From assembly GCA_027627225.1 (NCBI GenBank), contig CM051029.1, positions 69,674,578 to 69,738,577 on the forward strand: DNA of 64,000 bases. Reading direction: 5' to 3'. A program made the position numbers and the translations under genes. The DNA comes from Congeria kusceri (lineage: Eukaryota; Mollusca; Bivalvia; Myida; Dreissenidae). The stretch's first letter is position 1; every line of letters begins with the position of its first letter. This document shows, in pieces, positions 23,001-31,197 of this stretch. The notes below the pieces were generated by a model that had not been told where the DNA came from, searched no databases, and saw only the letters and a program-made list of their open reading frames with translations.

Positions 23001-24571
23001 TTCCCCTCAGAAATTTTCTGAATAAGGCTACATCCCCTCAGAAATGTTCTTTAAATTCATGCAGTTTTCCCCCAAAATGAAACTAAAATCTGGAAATTTC
23101 ATTCCCCTATGAGTAATATCTCGTGAGAATTATCCCCAAATTTGGTTTTCACGCGCTATTTCCCCCCATAAATGAAGGCAATGGCCCCTTCCCCGATTCC
23201 CCCGAGCCTTAAAAAAAAGCCCTGTGCTTTATAATGTAAAGGATAACGGGAAGTCACTCTAATCGTTATTAAAGTTTCTTTACATTTTTTTATGATTTTG
23301 AAAGAAAAATTCTTCATTGGAATTGGGAAAAAAGTCCTCTAGATTTGATTCGGAACGGGGCCGTTTGCTTCGGGAACACCTCCGTTTTCATGTGGCGCAG
23401 ACAGTGCTGAAAAACCCCTGGATGCATTTGCAATTTTAAACATCTTTTAAAAAACACACACTAACAAGCTGTCGTCCGCTGTGTACTCACTAATCGATAA
23501 TTCCACTGCACTGTAACCCCCCCAGTTTAAATTTGAACAATGAACCACATAAAAAACTGTTTGCCTTTGTCGCCCAGAATGAAAATGTTATAGAACCAAG
23601 AAATTCCGCAAACATATACAAATGTAACAAGAGAGTCAACAAATTGGTTTGTTCTGATTGGTCAAGCTTTCATTAAACATGGCGACGGTCAACAATTGTA
23701 TTGTGATTTAAGCTAGAGCAGACAATTTAATAGACATTTATTGCATTTCTGGCTTAAATACAACAAGATTTAACATAAATACAGCATTATGAACACAAAG
23801 TTTTATGCAAATTGATAAAAAATAAAACATTCTGGTTTCCACCATTAAAAAGGTACTTAGCGGATCAGATGTTCCAAAGATTTTAGCCCTTTATAAAAAG
23901 TCACTCTAAATTTTTTGCACTTAGAATTCGACTACGGGTATAGGATTTACCGAAGGGACACAAAGTATTGTGAACATAAAAGTGTGACCGTGACCTTTTA
24001 GTGAGGGACTCCAAACTTATGTTCCGCACATTGTCGTACTGTTTACTGTGGTGAGTATTTGTGTGAAGTTTCATTGAAATCTGTGAAAGGTTATAGTAAT
24101 TACAGAGTGGACAAATGTAAAGGACAAACAACAGGCAGGCAGATAGACTACTATTCCGTACTGTTCCACAGCGGCAAAGGATTATCATTATGGCAAAGGA
24201 TTAAAAATAACTTAATTCTTTGCATGTCTTTTTTATCCATAAATAAGACTTGGTTGGATGATAATCCAACTGATAATTATGTCTCAAAACATAATTTACA
24301 AAAAGTAATGCTTTGACCTATGCTATTTCTTGACATACACGTTTGTACAACTGTCAATAAATGTAGATAAATCGGTATTTATTTTCAAAGAGAAAATTGC
24401 ACTAAAATTTTTGGCATGCCCTGTAAGGCTGTGTGTAACAATCGCGAAAACAAAAAAAAGCCCTCTACGTCCATGTACAACATATGATGTTAAGTTAAGC
24501 TAATGAATAGACACATGTACGTAAACATTCCAAAATCATTTAATATAGTTTACCTTTCGTGCTTTAACCAT
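5039..24571 (-). CDS. Ulp1/SENP-like C48 cysteine peptidase with C-terminal PHD finger
   Basis: Sixteen exons by splice border and phase: 24571-24554 (MVKARK), 22149-22087, 21708-21624, 21090-21004, 20854-20762, 20115-19996, 11729-11621, 9408-8699, 8293-8178, 7722-7681, 7317-7252, 7017-6929, 6232-6127, 5741-5636, 5507-5452, 5167-5039. They sum to 1995 bases, 664 residues. The catalytic domain (~residues 430-600) shows GNHWILL (His ~499), WVLDPLGE (Asp ~516), Gln ~556 and SSSCGVF (Cys ~562), the full C48 set. Residues ~610-663 form a PHD finger: CRLC, CDRC, HFEC, CCLC (C4HC3). Such enzymes remove SUMO or similar modifiers; a PHD could bring this one to histone tails (inference). The N-terminal ~190 residues (e.g. 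NPENYTWDMLC) are not recognised. An acidic heptapeptide array fills exon 8. The weakest borders are exon 1 and the GT of 21003. The exon 8 array contains frame changes and stops as read, although its total length keeps phase. Confidence 0.82.
8119..8134. repeat. (TG)n microsatellite
   Basis: A short run of alternating t/g in an intron of the peptidase gene. Confidence 0.8.
8790..9330 (-). repeat. Coding minisatellite, 21-bp unit (heptapeptide EDGVxEG)
   Basis: The + strand is almost pure C/T with 'ccactccatcctccccctca'-type units. On the minus strand the units read EDGVGEG, EDGVDEG or EDGVFEG. Several units have lost one base (20-bp units), so the frame moves from EDGV to RMEC/WSG reading, with stops near 9165-9197, and then returns by ~9113. 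The whole exon (8699-9408, 710 bases) still keeps phase with its neighbours. It also holds variant short units such as a GAG run at 9159-9176. Confidence 0.85.
10190..10930. repeat. Interspersed repeat with ~180-bp internal tandem units
   Basis: It lies in the intron between peptidase exons 7 and 8. Three to four diverged units of ~180 bp share 'gatatgatgatcatttgtgc', 'tttatttcaaaat', 'gcacaacaaagttat' and 'gtccactgtgaccttgac'. The block ends in a CA-rich 'acacacacagacag' stretch. I recognise this style of sequence from bivalve genomes as a common dispersed repeat of unknown coding status; no coding sequence is visible. Confidence 0.65.
12797..12868 (+). repeat. Left inverted end of the ISL2EU-type element
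   Basis: Matches the complement of 19697-19790 in blocks: ATTGTC, a TAA(A)CT-like block, TTAC..CCTT, CTCTTCA, TTCCGGGGTGTTCATTTT. The right arm is longer by ~22 bases between the last two blocks. The final block ends five bases before the YqaJ gene ATG. Confidence 0.75.
12874..15600 (+). CDS. SAP-SWIM-YqaJ nuclease, accessory protein of ISL2EU-type transposon
   Basis: Three exons (12874-13284, 13696-13859, 14451-15600) in agreeing phases give 574 residues. Residues ~17-50 (MGFKVRELKSYLASRR, then NKQQLIDRVRG) form a SAP DNA-binding motif. A SWIM-type zinc finger spans the exon 2/3 border (CNCPAG, then ESCNHIGALLYAV: C-x-C...C-x-H). The C-terminal part is a YqaJ/lambda-exonuclease-like nuclease: RITSSFFGKV, Asp ~449 in SSPDG, Glu ~465 and Lys ~467 in VEIKCP, then YYYQVQGQMAV. 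These are the metal-binding D...ExK residues of the PD-(D/E)xK fold. It is probably nuclear and may process DNA ends during transposition (inference). The ATG at 12874 directly follows the terminal repeat, and AATAAA signals lie near 15925 and 15938. No lesions are visible. Confidence 0.88.
16972..19679 (-). CDS. THAP-DDE transposase of ISL2EU-type transposon
   Basis: Three exons (19679-19377, 18940-18726, 17944-16972) in agreeing phases give 496 residues. The first exon is a THAP zinc finger (CCIC near residue 16, SLHRFP, CSEHF; C2CH ligands), expected to bind the transposon ends. A variable acidic linker follows. The last exon opens with the STQT...REVGIQC stretch often seen after THAP domains. 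It then has a helix-turn-helix (LIEDLAFRFCLSKSQCSDIV) and a DDE nuclease: Asp in IIVDCTEI, Asp in AIMVDKGF, Glu in HVERQMERIK. This is the DDE_4/IS5-like type. Exon 3 must start at 17944 (ccag|T) to keep phase; starting further upstream puts the DDE part out of frame. It is convergent with the YqaJ gene. No stop or frameshift is visible, so the protein may be functional. Confidence 0.87.
18640..18653 (+). repeat. Poly-G run
   Basis: A G homopolymer of about 14 bases in a transposase intron, at a position prone to length error. Confidence 0.8.
19697..19790 (-). repeat. Right inverted end of the ISL2EU-type element
   Basis: Its complement matches the left end in order (see 12797-12868). The conserved 18-base block lies 18 bases upstream of the transposase ATG, so both genes of the element start just inside a terminal repeat. 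Confidence 0.75.
20331..20684. mobile_element. Harbinger-like MITE, 354 bp, TTA duplication
   Basis: Ends are GGCCAAAAAG... and ...TTTTACGCC, with inner arms sharing TTGTTTGTTTCCACTAAC in inverted orientation. TTA flanks both sides (20328-20330 and 20685-20687). Near-palindromic ends, no coding capacity and a 3-bp TTA duplication fit a PIF/Harbinger non-autonomous element. It lies in the intron between peptidase exons 5 and 6. Confidence 0.75.
21199..21340 (+). mobile_element. tRNA-derived SINE, head partly deleted
   Basis: It contains A-box-like 'ggtggtgtaatggatgc' and B-box-like 'gttcgatccccac' unusually close together, followed by a non-tRNA body ('gcagcgttctcatgatctcc', 'aaaggaaacggactcgagtg'). 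The tRNA anticodon arm is missing. The body resembles a SINE that I associate with bivalves. It is intronic in the peptidase gene. Confidence 0.65.
22974..23224. mobile_element. hAT-like MITE with CRGGGCTTTTTTTT ends
   Basis: The left end is CGGGGCTTTTTTTTA; the complement of the right end is CAGGGCTTTTTTTTAA. The interior has regularly spaced CCCC clusters and no coding sequence. It shares its end motif with the 1.24-kb element at 43893-45135. An 8-bp duplication is only a weak match (5 of 8). Confidence 0.5.
23960..24145. repeat. Fragment of dispersed repeat
   Basis: Contains 'gtgaccgtgacctttta' and 'gaagtttcattgaaatctgtg...acaaatgtaaaggac', resembling ends of the bivalve dispersed repeats seen elsewhere in the window. 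It is in intron 1 of the peptidase gene and non-coding. Confidence 0.4.
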
Positions 24572-24671
24572 ACTGAAATAAATCAGTTATTTGTCTAGCA
24601 TCTAAAATCTAAATCTAAAGATTCAAAAAGGAATTAGCCGTTATATTTTTCATTCGTAATAATAGGTTTGT

Positions 24672-24690
24672 GCGCTGACGTCACTGTTCA
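24672..24690 (-). promoter_or_regulatory. CRE-like TGACGTCA upstream of the peptidase gene
   Basis: The palindromic cAMP-response-element core TGACGTCA lies about 100 bases upstream of the proposed ATG (24571), the expected position for a core promoter element of the minus-strand gene. There is no direct evidence of use. Confidence 0.35.
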
Positions 24691-24699
24691 TTGTGTTCC

Positions 24700-25285
24700 G
24701 TTTTTGGACATTTTTCGTCCACTATTATTCCTCGTTCTGTGGTAGCATCAGAAAGCCATTTTTTCATTTACAATAAATGTGCAAGTGTTATATACTTTTG
24801 GAAAGCTCTTAATGAGACAAGCACAATGGTGCAAAGATTTTTTAATTTGGACCACACTAAAGGAAGTTATGGCCCATGGAAAAATTAGGTAAATCGATTT
24901 TGTTAGCAACAACCACTGATTTTTTAATAATCAAAATCTGTATAAAAGGTGTTAATTTCCTTATAGTATATCCTCAACCATTTCCAAAAATGTAAGGTTC
25001 AAGCATATTGGACAATTATTAGCAATAACCACTGATTTTGAAAATTGTAATAAACCCAGTTAAATTATACATTTTCTGATAGATATTAGTAAACCATTTC
25101 CAAATATGTATGGTTTGTTTATCTTACAATGTCTATAGTATTGTTAGTGAATGCGGAAACATTGAAAAATCCCTTGTGTACAAATTGTCATTTTACAGTT
25201 TTTTCAAAAAAGTCAACCTGGGTGTATAATTTGTTTCAAATAATGATTTAAGCACAAATTGTTGATCCAAACTTTTAATAAATCA
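24700..25285. other. Upstream region with a diverged ~120-bp tandem duplication
   Basis: No gene is seen. Two diverged copies of a ~120-bp segment, each with 'ttagcaa.aaccactgatttt' and 'aaccatttccaaa.atgta', lie near 24900-25010 and 25018-25120. AT-rich sequence makes up the rest. Confidence 0.45.
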
Positions 25286-25741
25286 TCACTGATACATTTC
25301 AGCTATGGAAGATGTCCTTGCAATTGGATGGTCCGGCAGGATTCTGGTCTGAAACACGTTACCCCCCACAAACGCAGGACCCAACAATTCCTGAAATAGA
25401 CAATAAAAAGTTGATTTTTCCAAATTGCAAACTTGAATGTGAATCAATATCACATTTGAAATAATGTACAACAAAACAAGAATATATGTAAACAAAAACA
25501 CCTTATTTGGTTAGTATTTAAAAAAAAAACATTATCCAAAACATGTACAACTGCCCCACCCACCCAATACAAATGTGATACAACCTGGTATTTAAGAAAA
25601 CTTTCAAAGTAATATTATTTCTCTCTTAAACAAAATTTTATTTATGAACTAGTGGTTAAATTGAACTGGAAAAACACTTACGGTTGAATATGCAACAGTA
25701 ATCTGAATCTTCTTATCCAGAATTCTGATATGTCGGTCAAA
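25286..25741 (-). CDS. Last two exons of an unrecognised gene
   Basis: Exon 25741-25682 (20 codons, containing FDRHIRILDKKIQITVAYST) and terminal exon 25390-25286 (GGNVFQTRILPDHPIART, ending SSIAEMYQ-stop) have good acceptor and donor sites and matching phase 0. An ATTAAA lies ~10 bases after the stop. I do not recognise the product and found no upstream exons before copy A begins at 26.6 kb. It could be the 3' end of a gene interrupted by copy A, or a relic. Its strand matches the peptidase gene, but phase does not allow joining to it. Confidence 0.4.
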
Positions 25742-26626
25742 CTAAGAATGGCAGCACCAGGAAATCTGAAAAATAGACAATGCATTGCTATATTAAATAT
25801 TATATAATTACTTTTGTAAGATGAAACAGAAACACAATGATGATAAAACCCTATTTGTTAGTATTGTTAAACACACACCTATTCAAAAAAGCAGATAAAC
25901 ATATAATAAAATAATATAATAATAATTACTGTAAGAAGTTTAGAAATCAAAATATGCGAATGTATGTAACAGCTCAATATCTTTAAACAACTTCCTGGAT
26001 TTAATAAATAATTGTAGATATATTAATTAAGAGCTTGTTTACTTCATGAAAGGAACTTAGATCCAAAGATGCTGAAAAATAATAGTACACTGCATGCAAA
26101 TATTAATTAAGTGAAACTGAAAGAACAGAACATTTAACCGAACATGTTTTCTACAAGCTCTAACTGTTTCAATGTTTCTTTTTTTCTAAGTTTGCTAAAA
26201 AAAATCATGCAGAGATCAAAATTAGCCAATTCGCAAAGCAAATCTTTGATTTTTATATCATTAAAAGAAAGGGGGTGTAACTCTAAAGTCTGGAAAGGTA
26301 AACTGAAATATAAAACCTTCTAAATATCTTTTGTACTTGTGCTAATTTCGATCACTATAAATAATGTAATTTTCATCATAAAATAAACTAAACTACAAGC
26401 TACTAAATAGAACTTTGAACAGCATGCCTGAAACATCAAGACAACTTTTCAACATGTGAACAGAGGTGAAAAAAAAAGAACTGGTCAGGCGGTCAACTGG
26501 GGCGTGGCGAGTTCTTACATGAAAATAATGGCATATGTACAGCAACCCCAGGCAAAGAATTAGCGAAAATCTGTAATTAAATCTTTAGAAAAAAACATAT
26601 AACAAGCATTCATATATCCCATGTGC
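25742..26626. other. AT-rich spacer, no gene seen
   Basis: I see no coding exon, repeat array or RNA gene in this stretch. It is AT-rich with poly-A and poly-T runs. Confidence 0.5.
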
Positions 26627-28612
26627 TTATTGGCCAATCAAAAGCTGCAAATCTCCGTTTCGATAATCTTCAGCTAAGTTATATGCATAAATTGCTTCGT
26701 CCTGCTCGTACTTGACGTTGTACCAATCTCCGAATCCTGGGACAACAGATATTACTACACCTTTATATTCATTTCCATCACTAAACCTATGCTTGATGCG
26801 TTTTCCGACCAGCAATGGAACACCTTCATTCTGCTTCTCCTGAGTTGTCTCCAGCAAACAATCTTTTATAAGTGTCAGCACATTTTGTTTAAGTTCATCA
26901 ACAGATAACGGAGTGTACTTGCCATTAGCTGATCTTTGTGTAAAGTTGAAAACTTTGGAATCTCGATGTTTCTGTTTCAGAACACTTTTCCTGAATCTTA
27001 ACTGCGACTTGAGAGCTTCTCGTCTTTCTTTGTCTGTCTGACATCTCTGCAGAGCTTCTTCTATTTGCGCCTCACTCTGCCACAGACCATAAAAACAAAC
27101 CGCGTTCGTATATTTCTCCAACTCCTGTAGACATCTCTTTTCAGTTTCCTCCAGTTTTCTTCTTCTCTCATTCTGGATTTCAAGTCTCTTTTCTTCAATG
27201 ACCTTCAATCTTAATTGAAAACGTTTTCGTATTTCTTTACTCTCTGATCTGGCACTGTTTATCAACCTTTCTCTTTCTTCATCCTCAAGCCCATTAAGCC
27301 ACTCCCTAGTTTTGTTATGAGAATATAACAAGTACGATTCATTTGTTAGTAATGTCGCATTTGGTCGGTACCTAAGTAGTTGGTCCAGCTGGCCAAACAC
27401 AAACTCTGGGAGTTTATTGTGTTTCATTGCAGACTTGGTATCTGAAATAAGCTGTTCACTTGGGTCATGGAAGGTTCCTCCAGGTAGGTGATCAGCAACC
27501 ATGCGGTTCAAAAGTTCAGACATGGACAGAAACAGTGACTGCAACATTGGATGAAGCATTTCGTCCAACTCTTGATTGTCTTCAAATAGAACTCTTGATT
27601 CCGCATCATCTCCAATTGCTGTGTTAAATGGACTAGCTTCCCCTCGAATGAACTGGCCGATTAAATCAATATCTTGAGCCCCTTTCAAGAGAAAGTCTAT
27701 CACTTGTTTATAGTATATGTTCATTTCAAGAATGTGTCCAGGGGCTTCAAGAACAGTCCACAAAGGTCCAGTTATAAGCTTTGAAATTAAAGCAAAGGCT
27801 TTAAGTCCTGCCAACAACAGTGGCTCCTTGATATCTAGTGAGACAGCTTTCAAAAGTGTATTACTTTGTCCATGTATATTGTCCAGAAACTCTGATATGG
27901 CTTGTCTGTGAAAATACACTGCTAAGGCCAAGCTAAATACAAGATTAAACCTGTTGTGTTTAAATCGAACTAAGTCCACAGTTAAAGTTATTTATTTTAC
28001 TACAAAGTTTTCTTTCACATTCGCTAATGTTTTCCCAGTTATCAATCACTTCTGGTAAAATTTCGTTTCTAAACTGTTCAAGCAGATTGTTAAAGTTCTT
28101 TTCAGTCGCTGCTCTGTCACTCATGGTATCACGGATATTCGCGAGAATCGTATAACCGATATTTTTTGAATTGACTGAATCATGACAATATGAAGATATA
28201 TCGGTCAAAATTTCTTGAAAAGTGTCTAAAGTACTCTGGCCACTTTTGTTTATCATTTCGCGTAAACCTAATATGTAAGAGTTCTTGTCCTCATCGGTCA
28301 CAACATAGGTTTGCATGCACTTTCCAAATTTCCTTGTTTCGTCTGTGTACAAAGTTGTTCTGGCTTTGTTTTCAAGTACCTTACCAATTTGTTGTTGTGC
28401 AATTACCAATTTAGTGTCTACAATTCTGTTAACAGTTGAAGCAGATGGAACTCTGTCAACATTTTTACCGCATAGTTTGGCTACCTCTTTTATGACCGGT
28501 CCTACCCTTTCCACGGGAACTTTCATATCAGCGAGGTTCATAACACATGTGACTGTTTCATTTGTGTACTTATTGCTAGAGTCATCAAAAAGTTGCATAT
28601 CAGGAGTATCAT
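26627..28612 (-). pseudogene. Copy A, C-terminal part: coiled-coil/DETRK/barrel protein, split by a transposon
   Basis: Two frames, 28612-27960 and 27979-26627, continue the protein begun at 43788-41686. They hold YTNETVTCVMNLADMKVP, PSASTVNRIVD, TLYTDETRKFGK, MSDRAATEKNFN, then after a deletion VRFKHNRFNLVF, GPLWTVLEAPGHIL, KHNKLPEFVFGQLDQLL, an Arg/Glu/Lys-rich coiled coil and a C-terminal domain (KHRFSDGNEYKGVV, VPGFGDWYNVKYEQDE). The last resembles a small chromo/Tudor-type barrel. Near 27970 about 85 codons present in copy B are missing and the frame shifts, so the protein is broken even without the transposon. The family is unknown to me; the Asp motifs suggest an RNase H-like, transposase-related core (inference). 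Confidence 0.75.
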
Positions 28613-28616
28613 TTAA
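28613..28616. other. TTAA target duplication, left of Kolobok-like element
   Basis: TTAA flanks the left terminal repeat. The second copy is at 41682-41685. Removing the element plus one TTAA rejoins the copy A frame. Confidence 0.9.
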
Positions 28617-28632
28617 AGGGACTTGTTCACAG
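28617..28632 (+). repeat. Left terminal inverted repeat, Kolobok-like element
   Basis: AGGGACTTGTTCACAG, identical to the complement of 41666-41681. Similarity stops at base 17. Confidence 0.95.
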
Positions 28633-28869
28633 TTTATCCATATTTCTATACAAATAAATGGTTGGTATTTTTCTAAGTAAATATCGTCGAGAAGTGCATT
28701 ATATTCACTATCTACGGACACATTTTTGCATGTAGATGCTAAAACACACGTTATATAACCGTCTCTTACATCCACTCGCATCAGCGGGGAGGTGTTTCCC
28801 CGACTAAATATAAACGCGCACTGTGTAATCACGTGACGTGCCAAGCTAAACAAAGAAAGCGGAAACAAT

Positions 28870-31114
28870 ATGGCGGAATAAGTTTCATCAAACACGGAAG
28901 AAGTAAGTAAAACATGTTTTTATAGTGTTAATCTTAACAGTGCGTATGGCTTTTTGTAAAAGTAGGTTAACATATCGAATAACTAATCAAATGATTCATT
29001 TTCCTTTCTTAAGTATATGCACATACAGCAAACAAAGCTTCAATACTCACCGAGTCCTTCAGAGACCAGAGGCAGAGTTGATTTTAGAATAAACGTTAGT
29101 ATTCGCGCATATAATAATGATTCAACATCAGTAGCCTGAGAGTACTGCGATTATTTATACAAAAACATTACTGATTTTTTTTTTACTTTTCTTAGTAAGT
29201 AATTGACAACTTGATTTGTTTGCAGGCACAGCAAGATGCAATGCAATTATTGACATATTTATAATTGTGTATTATTTATAATTGTGTATTTTATGACAAT
29301 GATGTTTATTAATCACTAGAATGCCTCTGAATGGTACTTGTAATTTATTAAACCAAAAACTCATATTAATGTATTTATATCAGTTTGTTTGCACAGCTAT
29401 TGTACAGAGAAACTAAATTACCAAAATATTTGTAAAAAAAAGTAATTAACACAATTTTGTAAGTCATGGCATGCATGTAGCCCAATAGTTGTTAAAGGCC
29501 AAGAATATGTTCGACATTTCCTCCTTTTTTCAAATGAATCTTTTAAAGATTTTATTATCCTGAAGGTTGAAGACAACACATTAGTTAATAATACCAGAAG
29601 TAAACACATTCATTACCAAAATAGACACCATAAATAGTTAAAATATTATAAAAATTTACTTATTTTTAAATAGGATACAACTAAAATTAAGCCAAGAAGA
29701 AGTTCACGGAGAAGAGTTCTTCCAAGAAAATCACTGGACTTTGTCACTTTCGTGCAACAAACAGAAGAGGTATGCTTATGTAGCTGCATTTTTTTCATCA
29801 AAGTTATTCATATTTGATGTGGTTGCATGGAAAAAAAGACACATATTCATTTGATTGTGAAATTAATCTTGAAAGAAAACAGAAATCACACAGTTCAACA
29901 TATTAATTGTTGCATTAAAGCACATTCCCTGTACCTAAAACAGGATTCATCAACTTCAACACCTTCTGCCAGTGATGAATCTGATAAGCCAGTGGCTACC
30001 GGTAAAGGAAAGAGAAAGCGAGGACCTGGGGCTGGCAAAGCACGAGGTGGGAAAAGGACAGTAAGGGGACGATGCTTTGAAGCAGAAGAGGAAGAGAGGC
30101 TTGTGTCGCTACATGAGCAAAGGAAAAAACAGGCTGATGTAAGTTACAATTTTTAAAAATGCTCCGACACTATATTTAGTGTAGATTGAAATTTTACAAA
30201 AAAATCCCATAAATGTTATAAAATGATTTTAATGAAAATTAAGTTTTTCTATTTTCTTGGCTTAATGTTAAAAACATTTATTATATTTTTGTTTAAATGC
30301 TGAAATGTCTTTTCTAGGATATGATAGACCACCTTACTTCTGACGAAGCAAAGGGGCTGTTGAAGGAAATTGCTGCCAGACAGCCAGCAGTAATTCTTGA
30401 TGTGGCAGCGATGCTATCTTCAAGACAGCCTGCCCCAGACCAGCCTGGACCATCCACAAGCCAACCTTCTTGGTGTGTTTGCGGGAATTGTCCCATGATG
30501 GAGCGGGATGAAGACAGGTTTTGTTGTGGCATGGCCCCACAATACTGTACAAGCCAGAGACCGGTAGGTTTTTTGGTTCAATCTGACTTACCCATTTTTC
30601 ATGTTTTTTTTTTACCTGGTCACTGAATTAATAATGCATTTTATCTATATCAAACCTATTAATATCAATGTAAAAAAAAGTGAAAACTACCCATGAATTT
30701 GTCTCAACTTGTAATAAAAAATTCACTCATTTAGTGTTAAACCAGTGGCGGTTATGATCCTAAAAAGTGGACAATAACATCTATATATCTAGATTCATGA
30801 AGGGGTGTTGAGTATTTTTTTGTGGCCATATTTTTCAGGAAATGGGATTGGTGGTGACTGATCCTCTCACCCTCCACATCCAGCAAACGTTTCGGAACGA
30901 TGTGTTTGCGCATCAGGTGGTAGATGTGGAGGACACGAATCGCTCGATGCGTCATGCTGCCTATCGCCAGTACGTCCTTTGGATATATGGACGGCTTCAA
31001 CGGGATGACCGCAGAACTGTACCTGCCTGTTGTGTGAAGGTGATCCGTGCTAGATATCCGAGTCCTACTGGCAACTATAAAGGTTTTGTTCCAGGACAAG
31101 GAGTAGGATGGTGA
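28870..31114 (+). pseudogene. P2X7 C-terminal-like zinc domain protein carried by the Kolobok-like element
   Basis: Five exons: 28870-28902, 29674-29769, 29944-30138, 30318-30563, 30839-31114. All borders are GT-AG and all phases 0, 282 codons. The N-terminal half is basic and Ser/Gly-rich (KRKRGPGAGKARGGKR), then a helix (AEEEERLVSLHEQRK). The C-terminal ~120 residues match the zinc-binding cytosolic ballast domain of P2X7 receptors: WCVCGNCPMM, RFCCG, YC, then ENR/AYRQF-like DTNRSMRHAAYRQYVLW and VPACCVKVIRARYP. There are no membrane segments, so it is not a channel. The in-frame ATG 28870 is followed at codon 4 by TAA (28879-28881). As read, translation would need another start, the next good one being Met at 30321. 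AATAAA is at 31192-31197. Confidence 0.72.
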
Positions 31115-31191
31115 TATTTGCATCATAAGTGTTTAATCCTCCAGAATTCTAAGTCGGTAGTGTTTTTCAGTTCTTTTTTTCACAGAAAGTC

Positions 31192-31197
31192 AATAAA
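31192..31197 (+). terminator. Poly(A) signal AATAAA of the P2X7-like gene
   Basis: AATAAA lies 78 bases after the stop of the P2X7-tail-like gene. Confidence 0.6.
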
